From positions 1 through 33,151 of the forward strand of contig JANYDT010000198.1 of assembly GCA_025359845.1 (NCBI GenBank): a stretch of DNA of 33,151 bases. Reading direction: 5' to 3'. This stretch comes from Acidimicrobiia bacterium (lineage in GTDB: Bacteria > Actinomycetota > Acidimicrobiia > Acidimicrobiales > JANYDT01). The notes below the pieces were generated by a model that saw only the letters and a list, made by a program, of their open reading frames with translations, had not been told where the DNA came from and made no database searches. This document shows positions 8,392 through 17,525 of this stretch, in pieces. Position numbers and translations under genes: made by a program. Position 1 is the stretch's first letter. Each line of letters opens with the position of its first letter.

Positions 8392-9380
8392 GCGGGGATG
8401 GCGCAACCGCATGGGCGGCGCGCCGCGTGCTGGTTACTGGCGCGACGGGGATGGTCGGTTCCCGACTCATCGGTACCCTCGTCGAGCGCGGCACCACGGT
8501 CGTAGCCTTCGTCTGCGACCGCGATCCGCAATCGGAACTGATCCGGTCTCGCCTCATCGAGCGGACGAACGTCATGAACGGGCGACTCGAAGACTTTGCC
8601 GCGGTGGAACGGGCCGTGGTCGGCCACGACATCGATACGATCTTCCACCTGGGGGCGCAGACCATCGTGGGCGCCGCCCATCGATCGCCGCGAGCCACCT
8701 TCGAGGCCAACATCCAAGGTACCTGGAATGTGCTCGACGCGGCCCGTCTCCACAACGACCTCGTACAGCGCGTGGTCGTGGCCTCCAGCGACAAGGCGTA
8801 CGGCACCCAACCCATCCTCCCGTACGACGAAGACATGCCGCTCATGGGCCGTGCGCCCTATGAAGTTTCGAAGAGTTGCACCGACTTGCTGGCCCAGAGC
8901 TACGCGCACACGTACGACCTGCCCGTCGCGATAGCCCGGTGCGGCAACATCTACGGCCCCGGTGACCTCAATTGGAGCCGCATCATTCCGGGCACGATCC
9001 GGTCGCTCTTGTTGGGTGAGCAACCCGTTTTGCGCAGCGACGGTACCTTCAAACGCGACTATCTGCACGTGGATGACGCGGTCAGCGCGTACCTCGCATT
9101 AGCTGATGGGGTAGACGACGGATCGGCGCGAGGCAAGGGTTTCAACTTCTCGACCGAACAGCCCCTGACTGTGCTCGAGGTCTTCGCCGCAACTTGCGCG
9201 GCGGCCGGCGATCCGGGCGCGCAACCAAAGATTCTCGGCCGCGCCAACGGCGAGATTCGCGATCAGTACTTGGACGCCCATCGCGCCCGAAGAGATCTCG
9301 GGTGGAAGCCGGCGGTCTCCTTGGAGGAAGGACTACAAAACACCGTGACGTGGTATCAGGCCTTGTTGCACCAGTCGTAA
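8388..9380 (+). CDS. rfbG: CDP-glucose 4,6-dehydratase (extended SDR)
   Basis: A 330-residue NAD-dependent dehydratase that converts CDP-glucose to CDP-4-keto-6-deoxyglucose. The NAD-binding GATGMVG is at residues 18-24, the SSDKAYG active-site segment at 133-139, and the catalytic YEVSK at 158-162, followed by RCGNIYGPGDLNWSRIIP and KRDYLHVDDAVSAYL, typical of the CDP/GDP-hexose dehydratase branch. Placement just after rfbF and before rfbH supports the CDP-glucose substrate. The ATG lies within the stop of mini-ORF 3. Substrate choice is inferred from context; another nucleotide-hexose dehydratase is possible. Confidence 0.87.
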   Translation: MSGDGATAWAARRVLVTGATGMVGSRLIGTLVERGTTVVAFVCDRDPQSELIRSRLIERTNVMNGRLEDFAAVERAVVGHDIDTIFHLGAQTIVGAAHRSPRATFEANIQGTWNVLDAARLHNDLVQRVVVASSDKAYGTQPILPYDEDMPLMGRAPYEVSKSCTDLLAQSYAHTYDLPVAIARCGNIYGPGDLNWSRIIPGTIRSLLLGEQPVLRSDGTFKRDYLHVDDAVSAYLALADGVDDGSARGKGFNFSTEQPLTVLEVFAATCAAAGDPGAQPKILGRANGEIRDQYLDAHRARRDLGWKPAVSLEEGLQNTVTWYQALLHQS

Positions 9381-9465
9381 ACACCCTCCTGGCGATCGTG
9401 AAACTTCCGTCAGAAATGATGAAACAGTCCCCAGACTTGGCTAAAGCCGCTACCCGCATCCGTCG

Positions 9466-10797
9466 ATGATTTGTGCGATGAGCCGAACCGAGGAGCTACG
9501 CACTCAGATCCTCGACCTCGTGGTCGAATACCATGCCGAGGCTTTTGCGCCCGCGGAATTTCTGGCCGGCCTGTCGCCGCTCCCGGTCTCGGGCAAAGTG
9601 TTCGATAGCGCCGAGCTGATCAACCTCGTCGACTCGTCGTTGGAGTTTTGGCTCACGACGGGCCGATACGCCCAGCAGTTCGAAGAACGATTTGCGCAAG
9701 TGATGGGCGCCCGCCACGCGATGCTCTGCAACTCAGGCTCGTCGGCCAACCTCCTCGCCATCAGTGCGCTTACATCGCCGCGGCTCGGCGATCGCCGCCT
9801 CGTCGCCGGCGACGAAGTCGTCACGGTCGCCGCCGGCTTTCCGACGACCGTGAATCCCATCCTTCAGAATGGTTTCGTGCCGGTGTTCGTCGACATCGAG
9901 TTGGGCACATACGACATCGACGTGACCCGCCTCGAGGAAACGATCGGGCCCCGAACACGCGCCATCGCATTGGCCCACACGCTCGGCAACCCCTTCGATC
10001 TCGACGCCGTGATGGGCCTGGCCAAAGCCCACGATCTCTGGGTGATCGAGGATGCGTGCGATGCCGTGGGGGCCACCTATCAGGGCCGGCCGGTGGGCAG
10101 CTTCGGCGATCTATCGACCACCAGCTTCTACCCCGCTCACCACGTAACGATGGGCGAAGGCGGGTGCGTACTTACGCAAAGTGGCGCCCTGAAAAAGATC
10201 GTCGAGAGCTTCCGCGATTGGGGACGGGACTGCTGGTGCGAGCCGGGCCAGGACAACACCTGTGGGCGTCGCTTCGACTGGCAGCTCGGCGACATGCCGC
10301 GCGGCTACGACCACAAATACACCTACAGCCATGTTGGGTATAACCTGAAATTGACGGATCTGCAGGCTGCGGTCGGCGTCGCCCAGCTCGACAAACTCGA
10401 TGGGTTCATCGCCGCTCGGCGCCGCAACTGGGCCCGGCTTCGCGAGGCTATCGATCCGCTCGAGCATGTATTCGTGCTCCCGGAGGCCACTGCCAACAGC
10501 GAACCGAGCTGGTTCGGTTTCGCGCTCACCGTGCGCCCCGACGCGCCCTTTGCGAAAGGCGAGATCGTGGCCTTCTTGGAGGGTCGTCGCATCGGGACCC
10601 GTCAGTTATTCGGCGGCAACCTCCTGCGGCAACCGGCGTATCACGACATCCCCCATCGCGTCGTCGGCCCTCTCACCAATGCCGACCTCGTCACCGACGC
10701 CACGTTCTGGGTCGGCGTCTACCCGGGTCTGACCGACCCGATGATCGATTACCTCGCTGAGTCCATCCACGCCTTCGTAAAGGGTGCCCCCGCATGA
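9466..10797 (+). CDS. rfbH: CDP-4-keto-6-deoxy-D-glucose 3-dehydrase (E1-type, PMP and [2Fe-2S])
   Basis: A 443-residue DegT/DnrJ/EryC1-fold enzyme (ATG 9478 is an alternative start). Ordinary family members have a PLP-binding lysine; here the segment is [13 protein letters not shown] (His225-His226), the change that defines the E1 dehydratase, which uses PMP with an iron-sulfur cluster to remove the C3 hydroxyl. Four cysteines, C198, C256, C258 and C266, give the spacing C-X57-C-X1-C-X7-C that I recall for the E1 [2Fe-2S] site. The product pathway is CDP-3,6-dideoxy sugars. The usual reductase partner (E3, AscD/RfbI-like) is not in the window. Its stop overlaps the next start (ATGA at 10794). 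Confidence 0.93.
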   Translation: MICAMSRTEELRTQILDLVVEYHAEAFAPAEFLAGLSPLPVSGKVFDSAELINLVDSSLEFWLTTGRYAQQFEERFAQVMGARHAMLCNSGSSANLLAISALTSPRLGDRRLVAGDEVVTVAAGFPTTVNPILQNGFVPVFVDIELGTYDIDVTRLEETIGPRTRAIALAHTLGNPFDLDAVMGLAKAHDLWVIEDACDAVGATYQGRPVGSFGDLSTTSFYPAHHVTMGEGGCVLTQSGALKKIVESFRDWGRDCWCEPGQDNTCGRRFDWQLGDMPRGYDHKYTYSHVGYNLKLTDLQAAVGVAQLDKLDGFIAARRRNWARLREAIDPLEHVFVLPEATANSEPSWFGFALTVRPDAPFAKGEIVAFLEGRRIGTRQLFGGNLLRQPAYHDIPHRVVGPLTNADLVTDATFWVGVYPGLTDPMIDYLAESIHAFVKGAPA

Positions 10798-11912
10798 ACC
10801 TCAACCGCGACCACATCAACCGCGATATTTTCGAGGATCTGTTCGTCCTCGAACTCGCCAACAACCATTGGGGAAGCTTCGAGCGCGGCGCCCGGATCGT
10901 GAATGACTTCGCCAAAGTCGTGCGGTACAACAATGTTCGCGCCGCCATCAAATTGCAGTTTCGTAACGTCGACGAGTTCATCCATCCGGCCTACCGCCAC
11001 CGTACTGATATTCGTTATATCAAGAAAACTCTCGACACAAAAATGTCGGTCGAGGACTACGCCGAGCTCTGCCAACTGGTGCGCCGTAGCGGCTGCATTC
11101 CCATGGCCACCCCTTTCGACGAGGCATCCGTCGAACTATGCGAGCGCTTTGACCTCCCCATTATCAAGTTGGCATCATCTGACGTGAACGATTGGGTGCT
11201 CATCGAGCGCATCGCCCACTCCAAGACCCCGGTGATCGCGTCGACCGGCGGCTCTTCGCTGAAAGACCTTGACGATCTGGTCACGTTCTTCACCAACCGC
11301 AATATCGCGCTCGCACTGAATCATTGCGTATCGCTGTACCCTTCCGAAGACGGTGAACTCCAGCTGAACCAGATCGACTTTCTGCGCGATCGTTACCCGC
11401 GCGTCACGATCGGCTTCTCCACCCACGAGCACACCGACTGGACGTCATCGATGCTCTTGGCTTACGCCAAGGGAGCGCGCACTTTCGAACGCCATATCGA
11501 CATTGCCGCCGATGGCGTCACCGTCTCACCCTATTGCACGGTGCCTGACCAGTGCGACGAATGGTTCAGGGCCTTTCACAAAGCCAAGGAAATGTGTGGA
11601 TCGCCAGGTACGGCCAAGCGGCTGCCGGATCACCGCGAAGTCGACTATCTCGACGGCTTGGTGAGGGGTGTGTACGCGGCGCGCGACCTGCCGGCCGGCC
11701 ACGAACTCAATGATGGCGACTTTTTTCTCGCCGTCCCGTTGCTGAAGGGCCAGCTGTCGTGTCGCGAACTCATCAGCGGCGAACCCCTGGCCGTCGAAAT
11801 CGAAGCCGGCCAACCGCTCACCGTCGCCCACCTCGACAACCCGTACTCCCGCAGTCCCCACTTGCGCAAGCATATCGAGCGCCGGGGCATGGAGCATGAT
11901 GACGCCTTGTAA
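10794..11912 (+). CDS. NeuB-like N-acetylneuraminate synthase family protein
   Basis: A 372-residue protein with a TIM-barrel NeuB domain: [16 protein letters not shown] near the N-terminus, KLQFRN and [38 protein letters not shown] and [10 protein letters not shown], each matching conserved blocks of sialic acid synthases that condense phosphoenolpyruvate with a sugar. A C-terminal SAF/antifreeze-like domain (about residues 290-355, [20 protein letters not shown]) completes the family architecture. No NeuC or CMP-sialate synthetase is present, and it is translationally coupled to rfbH, so the substrate is probably not ManNAc. A chain extension of a deoxysugar is my inference. Confidence 0.85.
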   Translation: MNLNRDHINRDIFEDLFVLELANNHWGSFERGARIVNDFAKVVRYNNVRAAIKLQFRNVDEFIHPAYRHRTDIRYIKKTLDTKMSVEDYAELCQLVRRSGCIPMATPFDEASVELCERFDLPIIKLASSDVNDWVLIERIAHSKTPVIASTGGSSLKDLDDLVTFFTNRNIALALNHCVSLYPSEDGELQLNQIDFLRDRYPRVTIGFSTHEHTDWTSSMLLAYAKGARTFERHIDIAADGVTVSPYCTVPDQCDEWFRAFHKAKEMCGSPGTAKRLPDHREVDYLDGLVRGVYAARDLPAGHELNDGDFFLAVPLLKGQLSCRELISGEPLAVEIEAGQPLTVAHLDNPYSRSPHLRKHIERRGMEHDDAL

Positions 11913-13725
11913 ACCCTTTGATTCTCCGACGAAGGCCCCTTCGAAGTATGCCGAAGCGGTAATCGAGTGGCTCGTCGAACTCGGCTACACCCACTGCTTC
12001 TTCGTGGCCGGCGGAAACATCATGCACTTGCTCGACGGCGCCCGGAGTCGACTCACTTGTGTCCCTTTCGTGCATGAGGTCGCAGCCGGTATCGCGGCCG
12101 AATACTTCAACGAATCCGGCGGTTCGGGACGGGCGTTCGCGCTCGTGACGGCCGGTCCGGGGCTCACGAACATCGTTACGGCGATGGCTGGAGCGCACCT
12201 CGAGAGCCGCGAGCTGCTGGTCATCGGTGGTCAGGTCAAGAGCACCGATCTGGCCGGACCCACCTTGCGCCAACGAGGCATTCAAGAGATCAACGGTGTG
12301 GCTATCGCCGATGCGGTGTGCGTAGCTGCGCGCCGCGTTGAGCTGCCCATCCCCCGCCCCGAGATCGCGTCCCTCATAGCTCGAGGCCGCGGACTCGAGG
12401 GCGAGGGATTCTCCCGCCCCGGACCGGTGTTCATCGAGTTCTGCCTCGACGCCCAAGCCTCGCCGACATGGCCGACCTCGACAACCTCGGCCCCGGGTAC
12501 CGCGGGCGAGCCGGCGGCCGCGACCCAAGACGTAACGGCGGCGGTGGCCGAGCTGGTCTCGTTGACCCGTACCGCACAACGCCCGGTCTGGCTCATCGGA
12601 GGAGGCGTGTCGCGAGCGACGGCGGCCGAGTTGCACGACGCCCTGGTGGCCACTGGAGTGCCGGTGATGACCACGTGGAACGGGGCCGACCGGATCGACG
12701 CGAAGGCGGCGACGTACCTCGGTCGGCCCAACACGTGGGGCCAACGCAGCGCCAACATCTTGCTGCAGCAGGCCGACGCCGTTATCGCCCTCGGCACCAG
12801 ACTCGGTCTCCAGCAGACCGGCTTCAACTGGCAACAATTCGCCCCTCTGGCCACCGTCGCGCAGGTGGATGTCGATCCGGGCGAACTGGCCAAGGGCCAC
12901 CCCCATGTGGAGCGGCCGATCTGCGCTGACGCCAATGCGGTACTGCGCGGCCTCGTAGCGGCCACCTATCCGCGGTGCACGCCGTGGCTCGAATTCGCAC
13001 GATCGGTGCGTGAAGCCCTTCCGCTGCGCGACCCGGCCAACACGACCGGGCCCGGCTTCGCCTGCCCGTACCAGTTCTACCTCGACCTCGCGCGCCTTGC
13101 CGGTCCGAAAGACATCGTGATTCCGTGCTCCTCGGGCGGGGCCAACTCGGTCGGCCTGCAAGCTTACGAACCGATGAGGGGGCAGATCATGATCACCGAC
13201 AAAGGCCTCGCCAGCATGGGCTATGGACTGTCGGGGGCGATCGGCGCGGCGATGGCGCACCCCGGTCGAAGGACGTTCGTCATCGAGGGCGACGGCGGCT
13301 TCGCTCAGAACCTGCAGGAACTCGCCACCGTGGCCGTGAACGACCTCGACCTGAAGGTGTTCATCTTCGCCAACGAGGGCTACGGATCGATCCGGGCCAC
13401 GCAACGCAACTATTTCGGCGGGGCCTATCTCGGGTGCGACACCAAGACCGGACTCGGCTTTCCCGACTGGACGAAGCTCTTCGGGGCATTCGCGATCCCG
13501 GTCATGACCCTCGACCAACGCGGCCTCGCGACGCCCGGCGCGGCCGGCGCGCTCAGCCGGCCCGGCCCCCACGGCTTCATCGTGCCGATTGATCCCGAGC
13601 AGACCTACTTTCCGAAGATCACCAGCCACATCACCGCCTCTGGAGGCATGGAGAGCCAGCCGTTGCACCGGATGAGCCCCGACCTTCCGCCTGAGATCGC
13701 GGCCCACGTCTTGAGATATCTGTGA
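11896..13725 (+). CDS. Thiamine-diphosphate-dependent acetolactate synthase-like enzyme (YerE-like)
   Basis: A 609-residue ThDP enzyme with three domains. The N-terminal Pyr domain has GYTHCFFVAGGNIMHLLDG and the catalytic-type Glu in FVHEVAAGIAAEYF; a middle nucleotide-binding-like domain follows (about 205-350); the C-terminal PP domain has the ThDP/Mg motif GDGGFAQNLQEL through ANEGYGS. In CDP-sugar loci such enzymes (YerE) decarboxylate pyruvate and add the two-carbon unit to the C4 keto group of CDP-3,6-dideoxy-4-ketoglucose to form branched yersiniose-type sugars. The position after rfbFGH makes this plausible; a plain 2-oxoacid carboligase is the alternative. The start at 11896 overlaps the neuB-like gene by 17 bp. 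Confidence 0.85.
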   Translation: MMTPCKPFDSPTKAPSKYAEAVIEWLVELGYTHCFFVAGGNIMHLLDGARSRLTCVPFVHEVAAGIAAEYFNESGGSGRAFALVTAGPGLTNIVTAMAGAHLESRELLVIGGQVKSTDLAGPTLRQRGIQEINGVAIADAVCVAARRVELPIPRPEIASLIARGRGLEGEGFSRPGPVFIEFCLDAQASPTWPTSTTSAPGTAGEPAAATQDVTAAVAELVSLTRTAQRPVWLIGGGVSRATAAELHDALVATGVPVMTTWNGADRIDAKAATYLGRPNTWGQRSANILLQQADAVIALGTRLGLQQTGFNWQQFAPLATVAQVDVDPGELAKGHPHVERPICADANAVLRGLVAATYPRCTPWLEFARSVREALPLRDPANTTGPGFACPYQFYLDLARLAGPKDIVIPCSSGGANSVGLQAYEPMRGQIMITDKGLASMGYGLSGAIGAAMAHPGRRTFVIEGDGGFAQNLQELATVAVNDLDLKVFIFANEGYGSIRATQRNYFGGAYLGCDTKTGLGFPDWTKLFGAFAIPVMTLDQRGLATPGAAGALSRPGPHGFIVPIDPEQTYFPKITSHITASGGMESQPLHRMSPDLPPEIAAHVLRYL

Positions 13726-14831
13726 ACATTGCCATCGCCAACGGCCATCCATCCGTGTCAACATCGACTGACGACCGCAAAGTCATTTCCATTGTCAGCC
13801 CTTGCTACAACGAGGGCGAAAACGTCGAGGAACTGGCGCGGCGCATCCAGGCGGTGTTTGCGCCCCTCGCCGATCGATATGACTTCGAAGCGATCCTCGT
13901 CGAGAACGGCTCGGCCGACGACACCTACGAGGCGCTCCTGCGGGTCCGTGCCGGCGACTCGCGTTTCCACATCGTTCAGCTTTCGCGCAACTTCCTCATG
14001 GAAGGCGGAATGATGGCCGGCCTCGCGCACACCACTGGTGACGCGTGCGTGATCATGGCCGCCGATCTGCAAGATCCACCCGAGCTGATTCCGGCTTTGA
14101 TCGAGAAATGGGAACAGGGGTACGAGAACGTTTACCAGATCGTGACCAAACGCACCGACAACGGTATTTTCCGTCGGATGGCGGCCAACGGCTTCTATTC
14201 GATCATCAATCGGGTCAGCGATACGCCGGTCCCTCGCCACGCCAGCGATTTTCGACTGGTCGACCGCAAGGTCCTGGATGCCTTCAATGCCCTACCCGAG
14301 CGCAATCGCATGGTGCGGGCCACGTGGGGATGGGTAGGCTTCCGTTCGGTCGGCGTTGAATGCGAACGGCCCCCGCGCCATAGTGGAGAGTCGCATTTCA
14401 AGTGGCTGGCCACCACCGGCTTTGCCATTCGCGGCATTCTGGCCAGTTCGGCCACGCCGTTGCGCTTCATTCCAGTGTTCGGGATCGGTCTGTCATCGCT
14501 CTCGTTCGCGGCGTTGATGGCGATGGTCATTCGGGCCACGTTCTTCGGCGTGCCGTTCCCTGGCTTCGGCACCATCGTGTCGTTGTCGCTGCTGCTGTTC
14601 GGATTCCTGTTTCTGATGCTCGGCGTCGTCTCCGAGTATGTCGGCATGATCTTCTCGGAGGTGCGCCAACGACCGGCGTTCATCGTGCGCCACCTCCATG
14701 ATGGCGTCCACGATCCGACAGCGGTGCGCAGCGCCCCGCGGTCGGGCCAAGCTTCAGATCGCGGTTCGGCCTCGCTGCGAGGGCTCGAACTCCGCCCGAC
14801 CGCTGCGGGCCGTCCGCCCCGACCGGTGTAG
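13722..14831 (+). CDS. GT2 polyprenyl-phosphate glycosyltransferase (DPM1/GtrB-like) with two C-terminal helices
   Basis: A 369-residue protein starting at GTG overlapping the previous stop (GTGA). The N-terminal GT-A domain shows ISIVSPCYNEGENVEELARR, VENGSADDTYE and the metal-binding MAADLQDPPELIP, typical of dolichol-phosphate mannose synthase, GtrB and ArnC. Two hydrophobic segments lie at about 245-270 and 285-315, followed by SEYVGMIFSEVRQRP, a GtrB/ArnC-style tail. Such enzymes load a sugar from a nucleotide donor onto a polyprenyl phosphate. As the last gene of the operon it could use the CDP-sugar made upstream. The C-terminal 40 residues are Ser/Arg/Pro-rich and probably disordered. 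Confidence 0.9.
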   Translation: MNIAIANGHPSVSTSTDDRKVISIVSPCYNEGENVEELARRIQAVFAPLADRYDFEAILVENGSADDTYEALLRVRAGDSRFHIVQLSRNFLMEGGMMAGLAHTTGDACVIMAADLQDPPELIPALIEKWEQGYENVYQIVTKRTDNGIFRRMAANGFYSIINRVSDTPVPRHASDFRLVDRKVLDAFNALPERNRMVRATWGWVGFRSVGVECERPPRHSGESHFKWLATTGFAIRGILASSATPLRFIPVFGIGLSSLSFAALMAMVIRATFFGVPFPGFGTIVSLSLLLFGFLFLMLGVVSEYVGMIFSEVRQRPAFIVRHLHDGVHDPTAVRSAPRSGQASDRGSASLRGLELRPTAAGRPPRPV

Positions 14832-14859
14832 GTCGGCGCGGGCGCCCGGTCTACGCCGG
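14823..14859. terminator. Imperfect inverted repeat between convergent genes
   Basis: CCGGTGTAG (14823-14831) pairs with CTACGCCGG (14851-14859) with one G-T mismatch, enclosing further GC-rich sequence. It spans the ends of the GT2 gene and the opposing DoxX gene, the place for a bidirectional terminator. Confidence 0.4.
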
Positions 14860-15360
14860 CCGGTTCGGCCGCCAGCAGGTACCAAGAAGCGCCACGGTGC
14901 CGCCCACGCCAAGCGCGAGTGTGGTGACGAGTCCGGCCCATCCGTTCTGATGAATGTCGAACGCGTTATCGAGCGACCATTCCCCCGCGCCGAGCGTGCC
15001 AATGGCGACGGCCACCAACGAGATGAACGCGACATACTCCCAACCCTGGCCGGGCTTGAAAATGAAGAACCCGTTCTTGCGGTGCGCCGTGATCAGGGCC
15101 ACGAGCATGACCCCGAGGAGCGCCCCGGCCGCCGGCGCGACCAGAAAGCCGAAGACCAGACCGATGCCGGCGGCCATCTCGCTGATCGAAGCCAGCCACG
15201 CATGCACGATGCCCGGCCGCATGCCCATGCTGGCGAACCACTTGCCCGTCCCGGCGATCTTGCCGCCCCCGAAGATGTGGTTGTACCCGTGCATCATGAT
15301 CATCAGCCCCGAGGCCAGACGCAGCACGAGCAGGGCGAAGTTGAGTTGATCAGCGGTCAT
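14851..15360 (-). CDS. DoxX-family membrane protein
   Basis: A 169-residue protein from ATG 15360. The N-terminus LNFALLVLRLASGLMIMMHGYNHIFG, the GKIAGTGKWFASMGMRPG loop and four hydrophobic helices match the DoxX/SURF4-like family. A conserved HRKNGFFIFKPGQGWEYV segment precedes the last two helices, as in many DoxX proteins. Members are linked to thiosulfate:quinone oxidoreductase or to redox stress complexes, but most are uncharacterised. An open frame extends far upstream across the divergent oxygenase gene, but ATG 15360 gives the family-length protein and leaves an 81-bp shared promoter region. Confidence 0.85.
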   Translation of the reverse strand: MTADQLNFALLVLRLASGLMIMMHGYNHIFGGGKIAGTGKWFASMGMRPGIVHAWLASISEMAAGIGLVFGFLVAPAAGALLGVMLVALITAHRKNGFFIFKPGQGWEYVAFISLVAVAIGTLGAGEWSLDNAFDIHQNGWAGLVTTLALGVGGTVALLGTCWRPNRPA

Positions 15361-15441
15361 CGATCGCACAGTGTGACAGGTCCGCTCGTCACGGTGCCCA
15401 ACTCGGCAGCCAAGCCCACCCATTTCGGCGAGAATGGCGCG

Positions 15442-16290
15442 ATGCAGGTTGCCGTCGTCGACTACCGAGCCCCGGATGCTCCGGAGCGCTTCACCCACTC
15501 GTTGCGCGACACGGGGTTCGCGGCCATCGTCAATCACCCGCTCCCGGCCGGGATGGTCGACGGCATCTACCGGGAATGGGAAGACTTTTTCCTGTCGGGT
15601 GCGGCGAGAACGTATCCCCACACCGAGCAGCAGGACGGGTACTTCCCGCCCGAGGTGGCCGAGACGGCGAAGGGGGCGACCAAACGTGACCTGAAGGAGT
15701 TCTTTCACGTGTACCGGCCGTGGGGCCAGTATCCGACCGAAGTCACGGCGGCCGCCCGCGAATTCCACGCGGTTGCCTCAGGACTCGCCACAGAGTTGCT
15801 CGGCTGGATCGAGGCCCACACCCCGAGCGACGTCAACGGCCGCTTCGAGCGTCCGCTGTCGCGCATGCTCGACGGCGGCCATCGCACATTGCTTCGTATC
15901 CTGCGCTATCCGCCCTTGACCGGAGCGGAGGAGGAGGGCGCGGTGCGGGCCGCCGCCCATGAAGACATCAACCTGATCACCATCCTGCCTGGCTCCAACC
16001 AACCCGGCCTCCAGGTACTCGACCGGGCCGGAGCCTGGCACGACGCGCCGTGCGATCTCGGTATGCTCACCATCAACGCCGGCGACATGCTCAAGTACGC
16101 CTCGGGCGGCTACTACCCTTCGACCACCCATCGGGTCGTCAACCCGTCCGGCGAAGGCGCCAAACGCAGTCGCATGAGCATGCCGTTGTTCCTTCACCCG
16201 GCCGACGATGTCGTGCTGGCCGAGGGCCGTACCGCCTACCAGTTCCTCCAAGAACGCATCGCCATCCTGCGCGGTCAGCAAATCTCTTGA
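15442..16290 (+). CDS. 2-oxoglutarate/Fe(II)-dependent oxygenase (isopenicillin N synthase-like)
   Basis: A 282-residue cytosolic oxygenase of the DIOX_N/2OG-FeII_Oxy type. The iron ligands are visible as H173-x-D175 (AAHEDINLIT) and H230 (PSTTHRVVNP), with R244 (KRSRMSMPLF) as the 2-oxoglutarate-binding Arg of the RxS motif. The N-terminal GFAAIVNHPLP resembles the conserved GFF.l.nHgi segment. The substrate is unknown; relatives hydroxylate or desaturate amino acids, secondary metabolites and nucleosides. ATG 15442 gives the normal length; the frame stays open far upstream because it passes behind the DoxX gene. It is followed after 10 bp by an MFS gene, so the two probably form an operon. 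Confidence 0.87.
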   Translation: MQVAVVDYRAPDAPERFTHSLRDTGFAAIVNHPLPAGMVDGIYREWEDFFLSGAARTYPHTEQQDGYFPPEVAETAKGATKRDLKEFFHVYRPWGQYPTEVTAAAREFHAVASGLATELLGWIEAHTPSDVNGRFERPLSRMLDGGHRTLLRILRYPPLTGAEEEGAVRAAAHEDINLITILPGSNQPGLQVLDRAGAWHDAPCDLGMLTINAGDMLKYASGGYYPSTTHRVVNPSGEGAKRSRMSMPLFLHPADDVVLAEGRTAYQFLQERIAILRGQQIS

Positions 16291-16300
16291 CGCGAGGAGA

Positions 16301-17476
16301 GTGCTAGTCCGCCGCATTCTTGCGGCACGCGGCACACGGGCGATGGCCGACGGATTGGTCGCGACCACGCTGGCCACGTTCCTCAAACTGCGCGGCGCCG
16401 ATCCGCAGCAGATCGGGTTGATGATCACCGCGACGCTGCTCGGCTCCGCGTTCATGACGGTGGTATTCGGTCCTCGCGTCCGTCCCCCGGTGCTGCTGCG
16501 GATCGGCGCGGCCGCCATGGTGGTCACCGGTATTGCGTTCGCCTGGGTGCCGTGGCTGTTGGTGCTCGGGTTGGTCGCCGCAATTGGCCCGCTGAACCCG
16601 TCAGGTGGCGATGTGAGCCCACTGCTGCCGGCCGAGCAGGCCTTGCTCGCCGAGGCGTCGACGCCCGCCAACAGGACGACCATGTTCGCCCGCTACAACC
16701 TCGTCGCGTTCGCCAGTGCCGCAATCGGATCGGGATTGGCGGGGCTGCCCGAGCGGATAGGCCGAGCCTTCGACTGGTCGCGGCTGGCCAGCCTTCGCAT
16801 GGTGTTCGTGTTCTATGCCGTGGCCGGACTGGTGGCCGGACTCCTGTACGGACCCGGCGCGCCCCGCGATCCGTCCTCCCCCAAACGCCCACCAAAACTC
16901 GACAAGTCGCGTCGGGTCGTGCAACGCCTCACCGTCCTGTTCGCCATCGATTCGGCCGGCGGCGGGCTTGTGGGCCAGGCCATCGTGGCGCTGTGGCTGT
17001 CCGACCGCCACCATTTCTCGCTCGGCAAGCTCGGCCTTCTCTTCTTGTTCACGCAATTGCTTTCGGCCACGAGTGCGTTGTCGGCGCCCCGCATCGCCGC
17101 TCGGATCGGCCTCGTGCGCACCATGGTGTTCACTCATTTGCCGGCCAACTTCTTGCTCATCGGCGCCGCCCTCGCTCCGAACGGACCGACCGCGGTGGCG
17201 TTCCTGTTGGCTCGAGCCCTGCTGTCGCAACTCGACGTGCCCGCCCGTCAGAGCTATGTCATGAGCGTGGTCGAGCCCGCGGAACGGGCCGCTGCGGCGG
17301 CGTACACGAACGTGGCCCGACCCTTGGCCGGTGCCACCACCCCGGCGATCGCCGGATGGCTGCTCAAACACTCGAACTTCGGCTGGCCGCTCATCATCGG
17401 CGGGGTCATGAAAGCCATATACGACCTGCTGCTATTGGCCGGATTCCGTCATCTGCGGGAAACGCCAGGCGTGTGA
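16301..17476 (+). CDS. MFS transporter
   Basis: A 391-residue membrane protein starting at GTG 16301, preceded by GCGAGGAGA, a good ribosome binding site. About eleven or twelve hydrophobic segments fit the major facilitator superfamily, and the central cytoplasmic loop (around residues 185-205) is basic and Pro-rich. The motif A loop is weak. The last helices contain LARALLSQLDVPARQSYVMSVVEP, a pattern shared by uncharacterised MFS permeases. It likely exports or imports the substrate or product of the adjacent 2-oxoglutarate oxygenase, an inference from the 10-bp spacing only. It converges on the next gene. Confidence 0.8.
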   Translation: MLVRRILAARGTRAMADGLVATTLATFLKLRGADPQQIGLMITATLLGSAFMTVVFGPRVRPPVLLRIGAAAMVVTGIAFAWVPWLLVLGLVAAIGPLNPSGGDVSPLLPAEQALLAEASTPANRTTMFARYNLVAFASAAIGSGLAGLPERIGRAFDWSRLASLRMVFVFYAVAGLVAGLLYGPGAPRDPSSPKRPPKLDKSRRVVQRLTVLFAIDSAGGGLVGQAIVALWLSDRHHFSLGKLGLLFLFTQLLSATSALSAPRIAARIGLVRTMVFTHLPANFLLIGAALAPNGPTAVAFLLARALLSQLDVPARQSYVMSVVEPAERAAAAAYTNVARPLAGATTPAIAGWLLKHSNFGWPLIIGGVMKAIYDLLLLAGFRHLRETPGV

Positions 17477-17525
17477 CCCGGTTTCATTTCGAGCCGATCC
17501 CGTCGGGCCGTGCATGGAGGGCGCG

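Noticed and set aside
11818..13764. A 648-codon minus-strand open frame opposite the ThDP enzyme
   Set aside because: It is an antisense shadow in GC-rich DNA, Arg/Gly-rich, without domains, while the plus strand has a full acetolactate synthase-like protein.
16208..16300. Upstream extension of the MFS gene into the oxygenase gene
   Set aside because: The overlapping part is a shadow of the oxygenase C-terminus; GTG 16301 has GAGGAG ahead of it.
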